64,000 nucleotides of DNA from Methanobacterium bryantii (GCF_002287175.1 NZ_LMVM01000012.1:310001-374000), one strand, 5' to 3'; numbered from the stretch's first letter, positions 18,124 through 26,617 are shown. The notes: generated by a model from the sequence alone, not told the origin. A program made the numbers and translations.

Positions 18124-18735
18124 ATGAAGTTTTTAAAGCTTGATATTAATAAACATGACTTGAATAAAGTTTCTGAATTAATTTATGAGACAGAATTAAC
18201 AGTATTTAAACAGTTACTTGGAAAAAATGAAAGTGAAGCGGTCCAGAATATTAAAAAGCTTGTAAAGTCAGGTAATAACTCATTTGGACATGAACATATC
18301 CACGTGGTAGTTGATGATGATGAAAATATGTTGGGGATTCTGGTTTCATTTTGCGGTAGAGAAACGAGTTTATGGAATGATTTTAAAGAATATTCTAAAG
18401 TATTGAGGTTTTATAACTTTTTAAAATATGCAGTAAAAGGAACATTAATAAGTGAACTGCTTACAGCCAGTGTGGGTAAAAATGATTACTATTTGAGTAA
18501 TATTGCAGTTGATCCACAATTTAGAGGTCAGGGAATTGGAACTTACATCTTAGAGAGCGCATTTAAGGCTGCAGAAAAGAAAGGATGCAAACGGGTTCTC
18601 CTTGATGTTACTTTAAATAATGAAGGCGCTAGAAGATTATACGAAAGGTTTGGATTTAAAGTTTATAGTAAAAAGGATCCTAAATTGATTTTTAAGGGTA
18701 AAGGTACTTTAAATATGGAGCATTTTGTTGATTAA
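18124..18735 (+). CDS. GNAT-family N-acetyltransferase
   Basis: A 203-residue acetyltransferase. The C-terminal part has YYLSNIAVDPQFRGQGIGTYILESAFKAAEKKGCKRVLLDVTLNNEGARRLYERFGFKVYS compressed into the standard motif A (RGQGIG) and motif B (N-E-GA-LYE-FGF). The N-terminal 100 residues are less conserved and likely bind the acceptor. The ATG follows AAAAGGAGTACAAA. It is monocistronic. Confidence 0.87.
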   Translation: MKFLKLDINKHDLNKVSELIYETELTVFKQLLGKNESEAVQNIKKLVKSGNNSFGHEHIHVVVDDDENMLGILVSFCGRETSLWNDFKEYSKVLRFYNFLKYAVKGTLISELLTASVGKNDYYLSNIAVDPQFRGQGIGTYILESAFKAAEKKGCKRVLLDVTLNNEGARRLYERFGFKVYSKKDPKLIFKGKGTLNMEHFVD

Positions 18736-18881
18736 TGCTTAATTTATTATTTTTTTAATGTTGGAAATCTTCTTTGTAAAAATAAAGGGCAGTATATTTT
18801 GGGTGCAAACGATGCAATCCGTTTTAATTTAATTTTTAATATATTTTTTAATTTAAGTAATATATATCTTATATCCCTAAA

Positions 18882-18932
18882 CTATAAATAGTACCTTGCA
18901 ATATACAGTACCTTGTGTAATACAGTGGTACT
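18882..18932 (+). promoter_or_regulatory. PadR promoter with GTACC-type operator
   Basis: A TATA element (CTATAAATA, about 18882-18890) is followed by AGTACCTTG twice, at 18890 and 18908, and an inverted GGTACT at 18927-18932 ending next to the ATG. Direct plus inverted copies of the same half-site over the start region are typical of an autoregulatory PadR operator. No good ribosome binding site is present, so the leader may be very short. Confidence 0.5.
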
Positions 18933-19238
18933 ATGAATGCTCAATTTAAAAAAGGGGTACTGGAACTTTGTGTGTTGGTGCTTCTTGACAGAAAGGACTG
19001 TTATGGTTACGAAATGGTTGATGAAATATCTAAAAATATTTCAATTTCGGAAGGCACTATCTATCCTCTTTTAAGACGGCTAAAAAAGGAAGGTTTAGTA
19101 AGCTCTTATTTAAAAGAGTCTCAGGATGGCCCTCCTAGAAAATATTACCAGATAACAGAGATGGGAAAAGAAAAAAAGGAAAATTTAGTTGCAGAATGGA
19201 ATGAATTTTCTGCAGCTGTTACTAATTTACTTAATTAA
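18933..19238 (+). CDS. PadR-family transcriptional regulator
   Basis: A 101-residue winged-helix repressor of PadR subfamily 2. It shows KKGVLELCVLVLLDRKDCYGYEMVDEI, then SISEGTIYPLLRRLKKEGLV (recognition helix) and GPPRKYYQITEMGKE (wing). It precedes a DUF1700 membrane protein by 22 nt, the standard PadR-DUF1700 partnership. It likely represses its own operon through the GTACC sites before its start; the ligand is unknown. Confidence 0.9.
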   Translation: MNAQFKKGVLELCVLVLLDRKDCYGYEMVDEISKNISISEGTIYPLLRRLKKEGLVSSYLKESQDGPPRKYYQITEMGKEKKENLVAEWNEFSAAVTNLLN

Positions 19239-19259
19239 AACGGAGACTAGGGTGGTTAA

Positions 19260-19862
19260 ATGGATAAGGAGGAATATCTCAAAAAGCTCGATAAACTGCT
19301 TAAAAAATTACCAGAAGAAGACAGAGAAGATCTGATTTTAGACTATGAGGAACACTTTAGAATAGGTTTGGAAAACGGCAGGACTGAAAAAGAAATTTCA
19401 GAGGCATTAGGGGATCCTGAAAATGTTGCTAAACAAATTAAAGCAGATTATATGGTCAAAAAAGCCGAAGATAAGCCTTCTCCAGGCAGTATAATTGAAG
19501 CAGTGCTGGCAGTGGCAGGACTTGGTCTTTTTAATATAATATTTGTAGCTGGACCTTCTCTGCTGCTTGCAGTGGTTATTATCAGTTTAGTTGTGGCAGG
19601 ATTTGCAATAATCGTTATAGGAATTTTAACTATGTTGTCGCCTTTATTACAGGTATTTTTCCCAAAGTACATTCATTTGCCTGTACAGGGAGGAATACTG
19701 GGAACTTTAATAATGGTGGTAGGTGGTATTGGCGTAACAGTAATGGGTACATTTTTTGTAATAGTTATGGCATATGCAGCCAACAGGTTCTACAAAGTAG
19801 TAATTAAACTATTAAAATCCAATTTGGATGATATAAAAAAACGAACTGAGGTATTTAAATAA
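19260..19862 (+). CDS. DUF1700 (HAAS-type) membrane protein
   Basis: A 200-residue protein with an N-terminal helical HAAS-type domain, MDKEEYLKKLDKLLKKLPEEDREDLILDYEEHF shortened to its key D-E-R-x7-YEEH pattern. The EISEALGDPENVAKQI segment follows, then three or four membrane helices (about 80-185). It is commonly paired with PadR regulators as a membrane stress or signalling effector, with no defined activity. It lies between PadR (22 nt) and an ArsR-type gene (14 nt), so all three form one operon. Confidence 0.85.
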   Translation: MDKEEYLKKLDKLLKKLPEEDREDLILDYEEHFRIGLENGRTEKEISEALGDPENVAKQIKADYMVKKAEDKPSPGSIIEAVLAVAGLGLFNIIFVAGPSLLLAVVIISLVVAGFAIIVIGILTMLSPLLQVFFPKYIHLPVQGGILGTLIMVVGGIGVTVMGTFFVIVMAYAANRFYKVVIKLLKSNLDDIKKRTEVFK

Positions 19863-19876
19863 CTTGGAGGATTTCT

Positions 19877-20191
19877 ATGGATAAATTTATGTGGGGGATA
19901 CTTGCAGGTACTAAAGGTGCAACAAATCGTGCTAGAATTATAGATGAGCTGAAAAATAGGCCTTATAATGTCAATCAACTTGCTGAAAAGCTTGAACTTG
20001 ATTATAAAACTGTAAAACATCATATTCGAGTTTTAGAAAGAAATAACATGGTCACATCAACCGGAAAGAAGTACGGTGCTTTGTACTTCCTTTCAGATAA
20101 AATGGAACAAAACTACGATAGTTTTCAGGAGATATGGGAAGAATTCAGAAAATCTAATGAAGCATGTGCCATTTATGATCACGCCTCCTGA
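19877..20191 (+). CDS. ArsR-type winged-helix regulator
   Basis: A 104-residue DNA-binding protein: NRARIIDELKNRPYNVNQLAEKL, then LDYKTVKHHIRVLERNNMV (recognition helix) and GALYFLSDKMEQ. It resembles the regulator at 56142-56423 along its whole length, a second paralog in this window. The ATG follows GGAGGATTTCT. It is last gene of the PadR-DUF1700 operon. A 7-bp palindrome with a 7-nt loop (20175-20195) overlaps its stop codon. Confidence 0.85.
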   Translation: MDKFMWGILAGTKGATNRARIIDELKNRPYNVNQLAEKLELDYKTVKHHIRVLERNNMVTSTGKKYGALYFLSDKMEQNYDSFQEIWEEFRKSNEACAIYDHAS

Positions 20192-20195
20192 TCAT
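20175..20195 (+). terminator. Stem-loop over the ArsR-type stop codon
   Basis: ATGATCA-CGCCTCC-TGATCAT forms a perfect 7-bp stem spanning the gene's stop. It could terminate transcription or protect the mRNA end. Confidence 0.35.
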
Positions 20196-20793
20196 GAATA
20201 CAACTAAACCTGAGATTAAATTTGAATTATTTAAAGAATATATGTTCTATTCTCCTTTAACTTCATTTGTTACTTTTAGATTAATATAATCTATAAATAT
20301 TATTTGCACTATTTAAATGCTAATTTACTAAAATTAAACTTGAACTACTAAATAACATGTTTAAATACTTTTTTTAGGTTTTTAAGTAACTTTCATTCCA
20401 AGTTTTATTGCTTAAAATAATGATTGAAGTGAATCTATTACACATAATTCTAAATTTGTTTTATTGCAAGTCTAATTTTTATATCTGGTAAGTTACATGG
20501 ATTTATCATGAAAATAACTGATTTCTTTTTTCTATTTTTTTAAACATATCCTGCTGAATTTTAAGATTTGGGTGTAATCTGGATGGAATTTTGGGGCAAA
20601 TTAGTGGAAAAGAAGGCTTAATGTTGGGTTAATATTGGAAAAAGTACTTTTAATGGTTTATATAAGTATATTAATAGGCAGTGTTTTACTAAATAAACTT
20701 TTTAGCCTTAATTGTACCGTAATAAGTTAAAAAGTCAGAATAAAATGGTTTAATAGTAAAACACGTTGTCATTTTTAAATACAATTATTGATT

Positions 20794-20914
20794 GAGGTTG
20801 AAGAAATTTTCAATTCCTCAAAACCTATGGTTTTGGGCCGCAAAAATGTAGTTTTTGCGAGCTTTGATTGAGAATTTTCAAACCCAAAATAGAAAATTTT
20901 AGAGGCTGAAGAAA
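20794..20914 (+). repeat. Paired-hairpin element, single pair, flanked by direct repeats
   Basis: Between GAGGTTGAAGAAA (20794) and GAGGCTGAAGAAA (20902, 12 of 13 identical) lie two adjacent hairpins. The first is CCTCAAAACC-TAT-GGTTTTGGG with one bulged T in the 5' arm. The second is GCCGCAAAAA-TGTA-GTTTTTGCGAGC with one bulged A in the 3' arm. The element ends at the ribosome binding site of the ABC permease gene. It has the same layout as the element at 34416-34590 with different stem sequences. The rest of the 723-bp spacer (20196-20793) shows nothing I recognise. Confidence 0.6.
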
Positions 20915-21967
20915 ATGGATCTTTATAAATTGGCGTTTAATAATATTCGCAGAAAAAAGCTTAGGAGCGCATTAACCGCTCTGGGGATAATTATTGGAGC
21001 TGCAACAATTGTTGTACTCCTTGGAATAACTGCAGGAGCAACTTCGGCAGTCCAGGAGCAGACAGACCAATATATGTACGATGTGGTAATAGCCCCTGCA
21101 TCAAGTAGTGGAACTTATTTAATGGATTCTCAAACGGTTTCGAAGGTAGAGAAAATGTCGGACCTCTATGGGTTGAGGGAAGTAACCATCTTTTCGGAAA
21201 ATATCAATGGAACTAGAGTAAACTTCGAAGGGGTAAATGACTGGAGACAGGTTAAATTAATAAATGGAACGCAGGGAGTGGTAATTAATAAAGCTACTGC
21301 AGATAAATTTGGCCTTGGTATTGGGGATAAAATAAAAGCCAAAGATCAGCAGTTAACCATCACTGGAATATCTAAAGAAGAACAGGCGATTTATGTCTAC
21401 TTAAACCAGGATATAGCACAAAAAGTCACTGGTAATAAAGTAAGCGCTATCTACGCTAGATCACATGTAAGCCCAAATGCCACAGTTGATGAAATAGAAA
21501 ATCAGGTAGATGGTGTCTCTGTTTTAACTAAATCAGAAAAAGTTGCTGAAATTCAGAAGCAAACCAGCCAGGCACTCTTGTTTATAGGAATTATTGCATG
21601 TATAGCTCTGGTTGTGGGAATCATAAGTGTAGTAAATACCATGATGATGAGTGTCATGGAGAGAACAAGAGAATTAGGAGTTTTAAAAGCAATTGGATTT
21701 ACAAACTGGGAACTAAAAGGAAGTATACTCTTTGAATCCGGTCTTTTAGGGTTCTTAGGGGCAATTTTAGGAGTCATTCTTGGTATTATAGGTATAGTAG
21801 TATTTGCAAATATGCTTGACTTTACAGATTATATACCTCAAATGATGCCTGTGTGGTTAATTGGAGGGGTAATTGTAGGATCTACTCTCTTATGTATCCT
21901 GGCAGGTTTATATCCGGCAATGCGTGCTTCAAAATTAAATGTTGTGGAGGCTCTTAGACATGAATAA
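20915..21967 (+). CDS. FtsX/MacB-like ABC transporter permease
   Basis: A 350-residue permease with the MacB topology. TM1 (about 18-45, LRSALTALGIIIGAATIVVLLG) is followed by a large extracytoplasmic MacB-PCD-type domain (about 46-215). Three C-terminal helices then carry the FtsX signature IISVVNTMMMSVMERTRELGVLKAIG and LLCILAGLYPAMRASKLNVVEALRHE. With the overlapping ATPase gene it forms a type VII (mechanotransmission) exporter for peptides, lipoproteins or drugs. The start follows GAGGCTGAAGAAA, which belongs to the direct repeat of the hairpin element just upstream, so the insertion supplied or duplicated its ribosome binding site. Confidence 0.92.
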   Translation: MDLYKLAFNNIRRKKLRSALTALGIIIGAATIVVLLGITAGATSAVQEQTDQYMYDVVIAPASSSGTYLMDSQTVSKVEKMSDLYGLREVTIFSENINGTRVNFEGVNDWRQVKLINGTQGVVINKATADKFGLGIGDKIKAKDQQLTITGISKEEQAIYVYLNQDIAQKVTGNKVSAIYARSHVSPNATVDEIENQVDGVSVLTKSEKVAEIQKQTSQALLFIGIIACIALVVGIISVVNTMMMSVMERTRELGVLKAIGFTNWELKGSILFESGLLGFLGAILGVILGIIGIVVFANMLDFTDYIPQMMPVWLIGGVIVGSTLLCILAGLYPAMRASKLNVVEALRHE

Positions 21968-22631
21968 TGCAGTACTTGAATTTAATAATGTTTGGAAAAC
22001 TTATACCATGGGAGATGAATTGATAAATGCTTTAGCTGGTTTAAACATGGCTCTGGAGAAAGGTTCCTTTACAGCAGTCATGGGGCCGTCTGGATCCGGC
22101 AAATCCACATTTTTGCACGTGGCCGGAATATTAGACATGCCTTCAAGCGGTGTAATTAAAATTAATGGGAAAGAGGCCAAGAAATTATCAGTTAAAGAGC
22201 AGGCTAGACTTCGAAGAAATGAAATTGGTTTTATATTTCAGCGTTTTAACCTGATGTCACAGCTTACAGTCCTTGAAAATGTCATGCTCCCTATGATAAA
22301 AGAGGATACAAAGAAAGCTATAGACCTTTTAAACAGAATGGGATTGGGCTCAAAATCTAATAAATACCCAGGGCAGCTTTCAGGTGGAGAGCAGCAGCGT
22401 GTTGCAATAGCCAGAGCTCTTATAAATGATCCATCAATTATTTTAGCTGATGAACCGACAGGAGAACTTGACACTAAAAATGCAGACTCCATAATGCAGG
22501 TCCTCAAAGATCTGAATCAAAATGAAGGAGTAAGCATTGTTGTTGTTACCCATAATCAGGCATCGTCAGATTTTGCAGATGAAATTCTTCATATGAGTGA
22601 CGGTAATTTCGTTGATAATGGGAGTAAATAG
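21960..22631 (+). CDS. MacB/LolD-type ABC transporter ATP-binding protein
   Basis: A 223-residue nucleotide-binding subunit. It shows Walker A GPSGSGKST, the Q-loop in GFIFQRFNLMSQLT, the signature LSGGEQQRVAIARAL, Walker B IILADEPTGELD and the H-loop VVVTHNQ. I chose the ATG at 21960, preceded at 9 nt by GGAGG and overlapping the permease end by 8 bp, over the ATG at 21939, which has no ribosome binding site. It is translationally coupled to the permease and is the motor of the exporter. Confidence 0.93.
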   Translation: MNNAVLEFNNVWKTYTMGDELINALAGLNMALEKGSFTAVMGPSGSGKSTFLHVAGILDMPSSGVIKINGKEAKKLSVKEQARLRRNEIGFIFQRFNLMSQLTVLENVMLPMIKEDTKKAIDLLNRMGLGSKSNKYPGQLSGGEQQRVAIARALINDPSIILADEPTGELDTKNADSIMQVLKDLNQNEGVSIVVVTHNQASSDFADEILHMSDGNFVDNGSK

Positions 22632-22654
22632 ATGATATCCTAAAATTAACCAGC

Positions 22655-22778
22655 TTCAGATTATGCTTGTGGGAGGGTGGGTAATCACTACTTATTTTTT
22701 TATGAGAATCAAAATCCGTCTCCGTGGGTTATAAACCTCCTTATCTATGATTCTCAAGGTATACGAGTATAATCTGAA
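22655..22778 (+). ncRNA. Nested stem-loop element, possible structured RNA
   Basis: The outer arms TTCAGATTATGCTTGT (22655-22670) and ACGAGTATAATCTGAA (22763-22778) pair over 16 positions, the only two non-Watson-Crick positions being G-U wobbles. An inner perfect 9-bp stem (TGAGAATCA 22703-22711 / TGATTCTCA 22748-22756) encloses GTCTCCGTGGG and a GGTT-ATA-AACC hairpin. It lies 24 nt past the ABC exporter operon on the + strand. The wobble pattern favours an RNA over a DNA element; a MITE-like repeat is the alternative. Strand is assigned from the operon direction only. Confidence 0.45.
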
Positions 22779-22958
22779 TCATTATTTTAGAAAATTTCTA
22801 AAGACAATCAAAAGGGAGATGTGATATAAAATAATATTAAAACAGGTTTAAAGACTATATTTTTCAATATAAACATCTGAAATCATTAATTAGAAATCGT
22901 TCAGAAATAATTATATTCATATCTAATGATGTTAATAGAAATTTTTTAAAAACTTTAT

Positions 22959-23423
22959 TCAGCTTATTTTCTTAAGACATATCAAATTATAAGGTTTATA
23001 CTTGTTTTTAAACCAGAAACCTTTTGATATTTCATTAAAATCTGAAATTACACATTCAATTGTGTAAATATCTTTAGTTATAAACCATTTTTCTATTTGT
23101 GTCACTAATTCTTCTCCAATTCCTTTATTTCGATGCTTTTCGGTTATGCATATTTCTACTATGGTTCCTATCTTGTCTTCTTTATAAACAGGTGGAAGCT
23201 GCGATTCTTCAGCCATTAAATAACCTACAATGTTATTTTCAATTTCGCAGACTAGAACTATACTTTCATGACTTTTAAGGATTTTTTTAAGATAAAATTC
23301 GTAAATTTGCTGGGCATCTGGTTTAATATCATATATGCTGCTTTTTTGGATATGAAAATTCATCAGTTCTTCCCATAAATCTACAATTGATTCTGTGTCA
23401 TCTAAAGTTGCTTCTCTTATCAT
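22959..23423 (-). CDS. GNAT-family N-acetyltransferase
   Basis: A 154-residue acetyltransferase with MIREATLDDTESIVDLW at the start and motif A EICITEKHRNKGIGEELVTQIEKWF (RNKGIG loop). It ends GFWFKNKYKPYNLICLKK. The ATG follows GTGGTAAC. It is 7 nt downstream of the toroid-type gene, so the two are probably one transcript. Substrate unknown. Confidence 0.85.
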   Translation of the reverse strand: MIREATLDDTESIVDLWEELMNFHIQKSSIYDIKPDAQQIYEFYLKKILKSHESIVLVCEIENNIVGYLMAEESQLPPVYKEDKIGTIVEICITEKHRNKGIGEELVTQIEKWFITKDIYTIECVISDFNEISKGFWFKNKYKPYNLICLKKIS

Positions 23424-23430
23424 GTTACCA

Positions 23431-24444
23431 CTATTTATAAAATCTCTTAAAAATTCTACAGACTGTTAAAGTAAGCCATAGACGAGTTTCAAATAGTCTT
23501 TTGTTATCTGGAGATTTATGGATTTTTGAGTAAGATACTTTCCACAAGCCGTCATTTTCTTGATGACATTCAATCCAGTTTAAAGCGTTTTTAATATCTG
23601 GATCTTCTTCGGGAAGTCCGATTAATGAAATAGAATCAAGTGCAGATATCACATTGGTCCACCAGAAAGGAAACTGAAACCTCACCCAATTATCTGGGTG
23701 CTGGTATGATGTCCAGTTATCTTTTTTAAAGAACTTTGATTTTAAAAGTTCAGCAGCTTTTAATGTGAGTTTAGAATGTTTATAATCACTGTGGACTGAA
23801 AATGCCCTTAAGACCATTCCAGTACCTGCCGCTGAAAATGGTTTTGATTTATCAAAGGCTTTCATAGATTCTCTATTTATATTTGAAGTTAAATCATTGA
23901 TCTCCAACCGCGAAAGATCAGTGCCAATCATTCCAGGACTTCCAATTACCCATCCGCCGTCATTTTGTCTCATATCAAGAAGCCATTTAAATCCTTTTTC
24001 TATCCGGAAGTCATTTTCATAACCTGCTTTTATTAGCAGGTACATTATTGCTCCAGTATAGTATGGGGCATACTGGTTTGCGAGTATTCCTCTGATATCT
24101 CCTTCATCTGTTTGGCATGAAAATAAATATTCTGAAGCTTTTCTAATTGCAGGATGGCTATTGTTCATTTCGTATTGTTGGATCAAATATCTAAACTGCT
24201 TCCATGTTTCAATTAAAGGATATTTAACTCCAGAATTATTTTTTTTAGTTTTAGGTTGCCATGATCCATCTAACTGCTGCTTTTTAAGTATTTTCTGGAC
24301 TTCTGCTAACTCCCATAAATTATTTATGGGTTCTACTTCTTCTTCTAATAAATCTCGCGTAGTAAAATAAATTACTGCATCATTTTTTGATCCAAGAAGT
24401 GATTTAATGGGATCATATTTAAATTTTAAGAGCCAATCAGCCAT
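23431..24444 (-). CDS. Prenyltransferase/squalene-oxidase-repeat (alpha-toroid) protein
   Basis: A 337-residue soluble protein built of alpha-alpha repeats like those of squalene cyclases and prenyltransferases: QLDGSWQPK, RQNDGGWVIGSPG, WLLDMRQNDGG, WIECHQENDGLWKVSY (QxxDGxW-type motifs). It lacks the DXDD acid of hopene cyclases as far as I can see, so it is probably not a terpene cyclase; many archaeal genomes carry such toroid proteins of unknown function. The ATG follows AAGGCGGTTAA. It is followed by a GNAT gene. Confidence 0.72.
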   Translation of the reverse strand: MADWLLKFKYDPIKSLLGSKNDAVIYFTTRDLLEEEVEPINNLWELAEVQKILKKQQLDGSWQPKTKKNNSGVKYPLIETWKQFRYLIQQYEMNNSHPAIRKASEYLFSCQTDEGDIRGILANQYAPYYTGAIMYLLIKAGYENDFRIEKGFKWLLDMRQNDGGWVIGSPGMIGTDLSRLEINDLTSNINRESMKAFDKSKPFSAAGTGMVLRAFSVHSDYKHSKLTLKAAELLKSKFFKKDNWTSYQHPDNWVRFQFPFWWTNVISALDSISLIGLPEEDPDIKNALNWIECHQENDGLWKVSYSKIHKSPDNKRLFETRLWLTLTVCRIFKRFYK

Positions 24445-24505
24445 TTAACCGCCTTAAATTTATAATTTTACACAAAATTATAAGTATATTTTGAATATGA
24501 TGATT

Positions 24506-24943
24506 TTATAAACCTATATCTTCATTCCATAATTTTGGACGTGTTTCAATGAAGTCTGACATCATTTTAATACATGATGGATCTTGAATAACTTTTACAT
24601 TAACTCCCCTGGATCTAAGTAGTTCTTCTTCACCCATGAAGTTCTTATTCTCTCCTATTATCACTTTTGGAATACCGTAAAGCAAAATAGCTCCAGAACA
24701 CATTGGACATGGTGATAATGTGGTATAAAGAACACACTCACTGTAAAAAACCCCACTATGGCGCCCACCATTCTCTAGCGCGTCCATTTCTCCGTGAAGT
24801 ATTGTGCTTCCATTTTGCACGCGCCTGTTATGTCCTTGACCTATTATTTTGCCTTTATGGACAAGAACAGAACCAATGGGAATGCCTCCTTCAGATAATC
24901 CTTTTTTTGCTTCTTCCATCGCTGCTTGCATGAATTTATCCAT
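24506..24943 (-). CDS. Yeast-type cytosine deaminase
   Basis: A 145-residue zinc deaminase of the CDA superfamily. Zn ligands are in ILHGEMDAL (His, with catalytic Glu) and TTLSPCPMCSGAIL (two Cys). The resemblance to fungal FCY1 as I recall it runs end to end: EGGIPIGSVLVHKGKIIGQGHNRR, LENGGRHSGVFY, LYGIPKVIIGENKNF and the final RPKLWNEDIG. It would convert cytosine to uracil in pyrimidine salvage. The closely related guanine or tRNA-adenosine deaminases are less likely, given the C-terminal match. The ATG follows GAGGAGTTAA. Confidence 0.82.
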   Translation of the reverse strand: MDKFMQAAMEEAKKGLSEGGIPIGSVLVHKGKIIGQGHNRRVQNGSTILHGEMDALENGGRHSGVFYSECVLYTTLSPCPMCSGAILLYGIPKVIIGENKNFMGEEELLRSRGVNVKVIQDPSCIKMMSDFIETRPKLWNEDIGL

Positions 24944-25199
24944 TTAACTCCTCTAAGATGTAATATTTTTTATAGAACCACTGTGCTGGCATTTGCAGTT
25001 ATATTAAATTTTGAATTATAGATTTTTGATGGCGTCATATTAAATATTACCTTTAAATTACATCAATTCAAGTTAATTAATTATTTTAATGTTTCAATTA
25101 AGTTTAATGCTTAATTTTCGGGTCATATACAGCTGTTTTTTAGAGACTGTACTTGTTCAGTCCATTTTAATCTCCAGAGTTTTCCAATAATTATATTAT

Positions 25200-25862
25200 T
25201 TACTTTTCTATATTATCATGTTCTTCCCATTCTTCAAGGAATCTATCTAGAAATTGTTCCATAAATTTATGTCTATTTTCTGCAATCTCTCTGGCAGTTT
25301 CAGTATTCATTAAATCCTTTAAAAGCAGTAATTTTTCATAAAAATGATTTATAGTAGGCCCCTTATTGTTTTTGTACTGCTTGAATGATTCATGCATTAC
25401 AGGTTTAATATCAGGATTATACATTTCGCGCCCTTTATAGCCACCATAAGCGAATGCTCTCCCTATACCAATAGCTCCAATAGCATCTAGTCTATCTGCA
25501 TCCTGGACAATCATCCCTTCAATGGTTTTCATGGGTGTTTTAACTCCAGCGCCCTTAAAAGATATATCTTTAATAATCTCAATTATATGTGAAATTATAT
25601 CCTTTTCAACATTCAACTTTTCAAGCCATTCTCGTGCAACATGGAGACCAATATTTTCATTTCCGCCGTGGAACTTCCAGTCTGCTATGTCGTGGAGTAA
25701 AGCTGCAAGCTGGGTCACCAACAGATCAGCATTTTCTTCTTCAGCGATATAGACTGAATTTTTCCAAACACGGTAAACATGCCACCAGTCATGTCCAGAA
25801 CTTTCGCCCTGTAATTTACTCTGCACAAATTTCTCGGTTTGTCTGATAATTTTTGAATCCAT
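25200..25862 (-). CDS. HD-domain metal-dependent phosphohydrolase
   Basis: A 220-residue protein from the ATG at 25860-25862 (a GTG six codons upstream is possible; neither has a clear ribosome binding site). It carries H...HD...D: GHDWWHVYRVW, ALLHDIADWKFHGG and VQDADRLDAIGAIGIGRAFAYGG. This is the pattern of the YedJ/uncharacterised HD group, which probably hydrolyses nucleotides or phosphoesters. The closing helices are rich in charged residues. Monocistronic; substrate unknown. Confidence 0.85.
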   Translation of the reverse strand: MDSKIIRQTEKFVQSKLQGESSGHDWWHVYRVWKNSVYIAEEENADLLVTQLAALLHDIADWKFHGGNENIGLHVAREWLEKLNVEKDIISHIIEIIKDISFKGAGVKTPMKTIEGMIVQDADRLDAIGAIGIGRAFAYGGYKGREMYNPDIKPVMHESFKQYKNNKGPTINHFYEKLLLLKDLMNTETAREIAENRHKFMEQFLDRFLEEWEEHDNIEK

Positions 25863-25924
25863 GTTAATTATGGGATGCACTAGAAAATAAAAAGTTTTTG
25901 AAAAAAGAGTTTAAAAGAATTTAA

Positions 25925-26104
25925 TATAATTAGTAATTTATTCTTAAGTAGGGAATAAACCTTCATTTGTTAGTTTTTGAAAAAAATAAGAAAGTTAAAG
26001 GTATTTTGATTTATTATAATTCATATTTAGCAATTTCTTTTTAAGTAGGGAATAATCCCTAATTTGTTGTTGTTTAAAAAAAATAAATAGTTAAGAAGGA
26101 TTTA
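25925..26104 (-). repeat. Two decayed copies of the leuD 3' end
   Basis: The last codons of leuD, including AAGTAGGGGATAAGC (at 26136 on the + strand), recur as AAGTAGGGAATAATCC near 26043 and AAGTAGGGAATAAACC near 25945, spaced about 93 and 98 nt. Copies carry flanking leuD sequence (TTTAGCAATTTCTT) and shared poly-A/T context, but frames are broken by indels, so they are non-coding. This is a roughly 95-nt tandem repeat born from the gene end. Confidence 0.75.
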
Positions 26105-26602
26105 CTATAATTCACCTTTAGCAATTTCTTCTTTTAAGTAGGGGATAAGCCCTCCTTTATCCAGTATATTACGCATGAATCCAGGTAATCCTTTGATGGT
26201 GAATTCTTCTCCAGTGGTTAAATTCTTTAGAATTCCCTTCTCCATATCTATTTCAAGTTCATCTCCTTGCGAAACATGTTTGGAGATGTCTTTTATTTCT
26301 ATAAGTGGTATACCAAGGTTTATGGCGTTTCGATAGAATATTCTTGCGAATGATTCTGCAACTACTGCAGAGATACCTGCGCCTTTCATTGCGATAGGTG
26401 CATGCTCTCTTGATGAGCCGCAGCCGAAATTCTTACCTCCAACAATTATATCTCCTTTTTTTACTTTTTTGGGGAATTCTGGGTCTGCTCCTTCCATTAA
26501 ATGCTGTGCAAGGTCTGATTCACATCTTAAAACAAGATATCTTCCAGGGAGAATCAGATCTGTATCTATATCATTTCCAAATTTCCATGCTCTTCCTTTC
26601 AT
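26105..26602 (-). CDS. leuD: 3-isopropylmalate dehydratase small subunit
   Basis: Swivelling-domain subunit of the isopropylmalate isomerase (leucine pathway), which dehydrates and rehydrates 2- and 3-isopropylmalate with the [4Fe-4S] large subunit. The 165-residue protein shows DIDTDLILPGRYLV, GGKNFGCGSSREHAPIAM and ARIFYRNAINLGIPLIE. The specificity loop reads YLVL; a YLVx loop fits isopropylmalate, whereas methanogen homoaconitase small subunits typically have YLRT. The chosen ATG at 26600-26602 stands 7 nt behind GGTGG. It is separated from leuC by 15 nt. Its 3' end has been duplicated downstream. Confidence 0.9.
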   Translation of the reverse strand: MKGRAWKFGNDIDTDLILPGRYLVLRCESDLAQHLMEGADPEFPKKVKKGDIIVGGKNFGCGSSREHAPIAMKGAGISAVVAESFARIFYRNAINLGIPLIEIKDISKHVSQGDELEIDMEKGILKNLTTGEEFTIKGLPGFMRNILDKGGLIPYLKEEIAKGEL

Positions 26603-26617
26603 AATAACCACCTTTTT

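Noticed and set aside
20196..20793. CRISPR or tRNA in the 600-bp spacer
   Set aside because: No repeated spacers or cloverleaf; only AT-rich sequence.
25881..26104. CRISPR-like array behind leuD
   Set aside because: The units are decayed copies of the leuD end about 95 nt long, not short repeats with unique spacers.
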